Positions 61,588 through 64,000 of a stretch of DNA of 64,000 nucleotides are shown one piece after another. Position 1 is the first letter of the stretch. Each line of letters begins with the position of its first letter. The notes under the pieces are model-generated. The model did not search any database and was not told the DNA's origin. It saw nothing but the letters and a program-made list of their open reading frames with translations. The position numbers and the translations under genes are program-made. The stretch is from positions 1-64,000 of the forward strand of contig CASEPS010000001.1 of NCBI GenBank assembly GCA_949289855.1. The letters run 5' to 3'. This stretch comes from an uncultured Erysipelotrichaceae bacterium. Lineage in GTDB: Bacteria; Bacillota_I; Bacilli_A; Erysipelotrichales; Erysipelotrichaceae.

Positions 61588-62350
61588 AGAAATATATGCA
61601 TATAGAGAAATGATATTTTCTCTGGTACACCGTGATCTGAAGGGTAGATACAAGGGGTCGGTTTTGGGTTTTGCCTGGACATTTCTGAATCCATTGTTGC
61701 AGTTGGCTGTTTACACCATGGTGTTCTCAATCATTATGAGAAGTGGAATTGAGGATTATTATCTGTATTTGTTTGTGGCGCTAGTTCCTTGGATTTTCTT
61801 TAGTACATCTATTTCTGGTGGTGCTGGATGTATCAGAGCCCAGGGTGGAATGATTACCAAGATTTACTTTCCACGTGAAGTAATTCCTATTTCTTATGTG
61901 ACCAGCCAGTTTGTAAACATGCTTTTATCACTGATTGTTGTTTTCCTTGTTCTGTTAATTGCGGGCAAACCTATGAATATCGAAGCACTGTTATTTATGC
62001 CTTTGATTATGGTCATTGAATATTTTATTGCTTTAGGAATGACAATGCTTATTTCAGCAATAACTGTTTATTGGAGAGATGTTGAATATTTTGTTGGCAT
62101 TGTCATGATGGCTTGGCAATTTGCCACACCGGTAATGTATGGCTTGGAGCAGATCCCACAGGCGCTTGTACCATATTTTAATATGAATCCAATGACCCAT
62201 GTCATAGTTGCATACAGAGATATTTTATACTATGGAAGAATCCCAGAGATTTCCACTCTAACAAGTGCTGTTATCTTTGGAATTGTTGTATTTGTAATAG
62301 GCTGGATAGTATTTTCCATGCTGAAGAAACACTTTGCGGAGGAATTGTAA
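61574..62350 (+). CDS. ABC-2 polysaccharide export permease (Wzm/TagG-like)
   Basis: The product has 258 aa with six predicted transmembrane helices. The start REMIFSLVHRDLKGRYKGS and GFAWTFLNPLLQLAVY are family hallmarks. It would export the finished lipid-linked glycan of cluster B. It overlaps the preceding gene by 14 bp and the ATPase gene by one base, so the unit is tightly coupled. Confidence 0.92.
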   Translation: MKAIKEIYAYREMIFSLVHRDLKGRYKGSVLGFAWTFLNPLLQLAVYTMVFSIIMRSGIEDYYLYLFVALVPWIFFSTSISGGAGCIRAQGGMITKIYFPREVIPISYVTSQFVNMLLSLIVVFLVLLIAGKPMNIEALLFMPLIMVIEYFIALGMTMLISAITVYWRDVEYFVGIVMMAWQFATPVMYGLEQIPQALVPYFNMNPMTHVIVAYRDILYYGRIPEISTLTSAVIFGIVVFVIGWIVFSMLKKHFAEEL

Positions 62351-63660
62351 TGGCTGTAGAATATCCGATTATTGTTGATAACATTACAAAGCATTTCCGG
62401 GTTTATCTGGATAAGGGAAGAACATTAAAAGAACTTGCCTTGTTTTCAAAACGCAGGAGATATGAAGAAAGAAAAGTTATTGATGGAATAAGTTTCAAGG
62501 TTGCCAAAGGTGAGGCGATTGCTTTGATCGGTCATAATGGTTGTGGGAAATCAACCACATTAAAACTGCTAACGAAAATTATGTATCCGGATTCTGGAAA
62601 GATCACAATGACTGGTCGAGTTTCGTCACTGATTGAACTTGGCGCGGGTTTCCATCCCGATATGAGTGGCCGTGAAAATATTTATATCAATGCCTCTATC
62701 TTTGGCTTGACGAAAAAGGAAATAGATAAGCGTGTAGATGATATTATAGAGTTTTCTGAACTAAAAGATTATATTGATAATCCTGTAAGAACATATTCCT
62801 CTGGTATGTATATGCGTCTTGCGTTTGCCGTGGCGATTAATGTTGACGCTGATATTCTGCTTGTTGATGAAATTCTTGCTGTTGGAGATGCGAACTTCCA
62901 GGCAAAGTGTTATGAAAAGATGCGTGATCTTAAGGCTAGTGGAGTAACGATTGTTCTGGTTACTCACGATATGTCGACAGTTAAAACTTTCTGTAACAGA
63001 GCAATCTGGATTAATAATGGTAAGATAGCTGCAGAAGGAAAATCAGTTGATATTGTTGATACATATCTTGCTTATATGAATGAAAAGCGGATTGAGCAGA
63101 TAAATGATGCAGTTGATGAAAATGAAGCTATTGCTCAAAAGCTTATAGAAATGAAAGAGCGCAAGAAGAAAGAAAAACTGAAAAAAGAAGAAGAAAAGAA
63201 AAACGGACTTACCATGGATCCTACGGCAATTCATTTTGGCAACCAGAAAGCTGTTATCGAGAAATGTGAGATCATCAATTCCAAGGGGAAAGTTGTCAAA
63301 GCACTTTCTACTGATGAACCATATTCTTTGCATTTCCACTATAAGATAAACAAGCCGTTGGATGAAATTGTTGTCGGTATGGGAATTTTTACATTAGAAG
63401 GTTTGTGGGTTTTTGGTACGAATACTCAGATTGCTGGCGTCAAAGTCGATGTCAAAGGCAAAACAGAAGGGGATATTGTGTTCCATAGTGATCCATTGCA
63501 TCTTTCGGGAAGATTTATTTTGCAGTGTTCAATTATTGAAGCAGACACAACACCATGTGATTACTATAACGAATATACAAAATTTGATGTCATGAAGGCA
63601 TCCCGCGAACTTGGTTTTGTTTATTACGATACATCTTGGGAGATGAATGAAGCAGAATAA
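62350..63660 (+). CDS. ABC export ATPase with C-terminal glycan-binding domain (Wzt-like)
   Basis: The product has 436 aa. The ATPase domain has Walker A GHNGCGKST (about 57), signature YSSGMYMRLAFAVA (about 145) and Walker B ILLVDEILAVGD. A lysine/glutamate-rich linker (about 255-285) leads to a Wzt-type beta-sandwich domain that in related systems recognises the end of the polymer. This suggests chain-length control by a terminal modification, which would have to be made by a capping enzyme; the gene that follows could be part of that, beyond the window. Confidence 0.92.
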   Translation: MAVEYPIIVDNITKHFRVYLDKGRTLKELALFSKRRRYEERKVIDGISFKVAKGEAIALIGHNGCGKSTTLKLLTKIMYPDSGKITMTGRVSSLIELGAGFHPDMSGRENIYINASIFGLTKKEIDKRVDDIIEFSELKDYIDNPVRTYSSGMYMRLAFAVAINVDADILLVDEILAVGDANFQAKCYEKMRDLKASGVTIVLVTHDMSTVKTFCNRAIWINNGKIAAEGKSVDIVDTYLAYMNEKRIEQINDAVDENEAIAQKLIEMKERKKKEKLKKEEEKKNGLTMDPTAIHFGNQKAVIEKCEIINSKGKVVKALSTDEPYSLHFHYKINKPLDEIVVGMGIFTLEGLWVFGTNTQIAGVKVDVKGKTEGDIVFHSDPLHLSGRFILQCSIIEADTTPCDYYNEYTKFDVMKASRELGFVYYDTSWEMNEAE

Positions 63661-63679
63661 CTTAAGGAGGTATAGTCCA

Positions 63680-64000
63680 ATGATAGACAGTGAAACAATC
63701 ATTGCTGAAGTAAAAGAAGAACTTAAAAATAAATCTGTTACAGAAGTTCTTTCTTTTGAAGATATTCCGATGCCAGAAGAAGTCAGTTACATGGGCACAG
63801 AGATGGCAGACTTTGACTTTGGTGATCTGATGGAAAGCAACGACTATATCAACAAACATTATCAGGTATCTGTCTGGCATCCCACTGGTTCCGCAAGACC
63901 TTTAATTGGTCCATTGATCGGATTTTTCCAGAAGGTAATGCGCAAATTGACCAGATTCTTTGTTCAGCCAATTGTGGAAGACCAGAATGTATTTAACATG
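63680..64000 (+). CDS. Protein with the amphipathic module, cut by the window end
   Basis: 107 residues are visible. An acidic N-terminal region (SETIIAEVKEELKNK) is followed by HPTGSARPLIGPLIG and the basic module FFQKVMRKLTRFFVQPIV then EDQNVFN. This is the third copy of the module seen at 48549 and 57610. In this genus-level context the same module often forms the N-terminus of polysaccharide methyl- or glycosyltransferases, so the missing part may be a capping methyltransferase; that is inference. AAGGAGG precedes the ATG. Confidence 0.6.
   Translation, partial: MIDSETIIAEVKEELKNKSVTEVLSFEDIPMPEEVSYMGTEMADFDFGDLMESNDYINKHYQVSVWHPTGSARPLIGPLIGFFQKVMRKLTRFFVQPIVEDQNVFNM

Overview
The window looks like a chromosome segment of an AT-rich, low-GC Gram-positive bacterium (Bacillota). 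Signs are strong AGGAGG-type ribosome sites, an LCP glycan ligase, a lactose/cellobiose-type PTS, a membrane-tethered ECF-like sigma factor and many T-tailed hairpin terminators. The style resembles gut or oral Erysipelotrichia, but that placement is inference from protein resemblance. No rRNA, tRNA or CRISPR array was seen.

Layout. (1) 1-6.3 kb: the right end of an IS200/IS605-type element abuts a truncated gene, then an operon of PTS EIIBC, PTS EIIC, a cytoplasmic sulfatase and two tandem ChbG-type deacetylases. Together these suggest uptake and processing of a sulfated, N-acetylated disaccharide. (2) 6.6-12.9 kb: accessory region with two paralogous membrane-anchored proteins under near-identical promoters, a TOTE-type primase-helicase, a previously unnamed par/Fst-like type I toxin-antitoxin locus and a MerR-methyltransferase fusion. 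(3) 13.0-16.5 kb: rmlBDAC for dTDP-L-rhamnose. (4) 16.6-28.2 kb: accessory island with a DUF4143 ATPase, two pRiA4b ORF-3-like proteins, an AlbA_2 regulator, two AAA15/OLD-like ATPases, a small PD-(D/E)xK-like protein coupled to the second ATPase, a sigma-TM-sensor fusion and two small membrane proteins. (5) 28.2-28.7 kb: a deletion scar joining two gene remnants (HAD phosphatase and AGE epimerase). (6) 28.9-44.7 kb: polysaccharide cluster A, of Wzx/Wzy type. It has a flippase, EpsG-like polymerase, CapD dehydratase, priming transferase, 4-keto reductase, LCP ligase, aminotransferase, acyltransferase and varied glycosyltransferases. (7) 44.9-46.5 kb: three SH3-related membrane proteins. (8) 46.6-64 kb: cluster B, of ABC-export type. 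It has a second priming transferase, a fructose-to-GDP-mannose module, six glycosyltransferases and Wzm/Wzt, and runs off the right edge.

How it works together. The rml genes supply rhamnose and ROK-ManC-ManA-PMM supplies GDP-mannose. Cluster A probably starts its repeat unit on a 2-acetamido-2,6-dideoxyhexose made by CapD plus the reductase, and the LCP protein could ligate the polymer to the wall. The strongest candidates for undescribed biology are: the compact convergent toxin/antisense locus at 11.43-11.67 kb; a four-site promoter family linked to the tethered sigma factor, three of the sites 60-61 bp from their start codons; the ATPase/PD-(D/E)xK gene pair at 23.4-25.2 kb; and a short amphipathic module that recurs three times beside cluster B glycosyltransferases.
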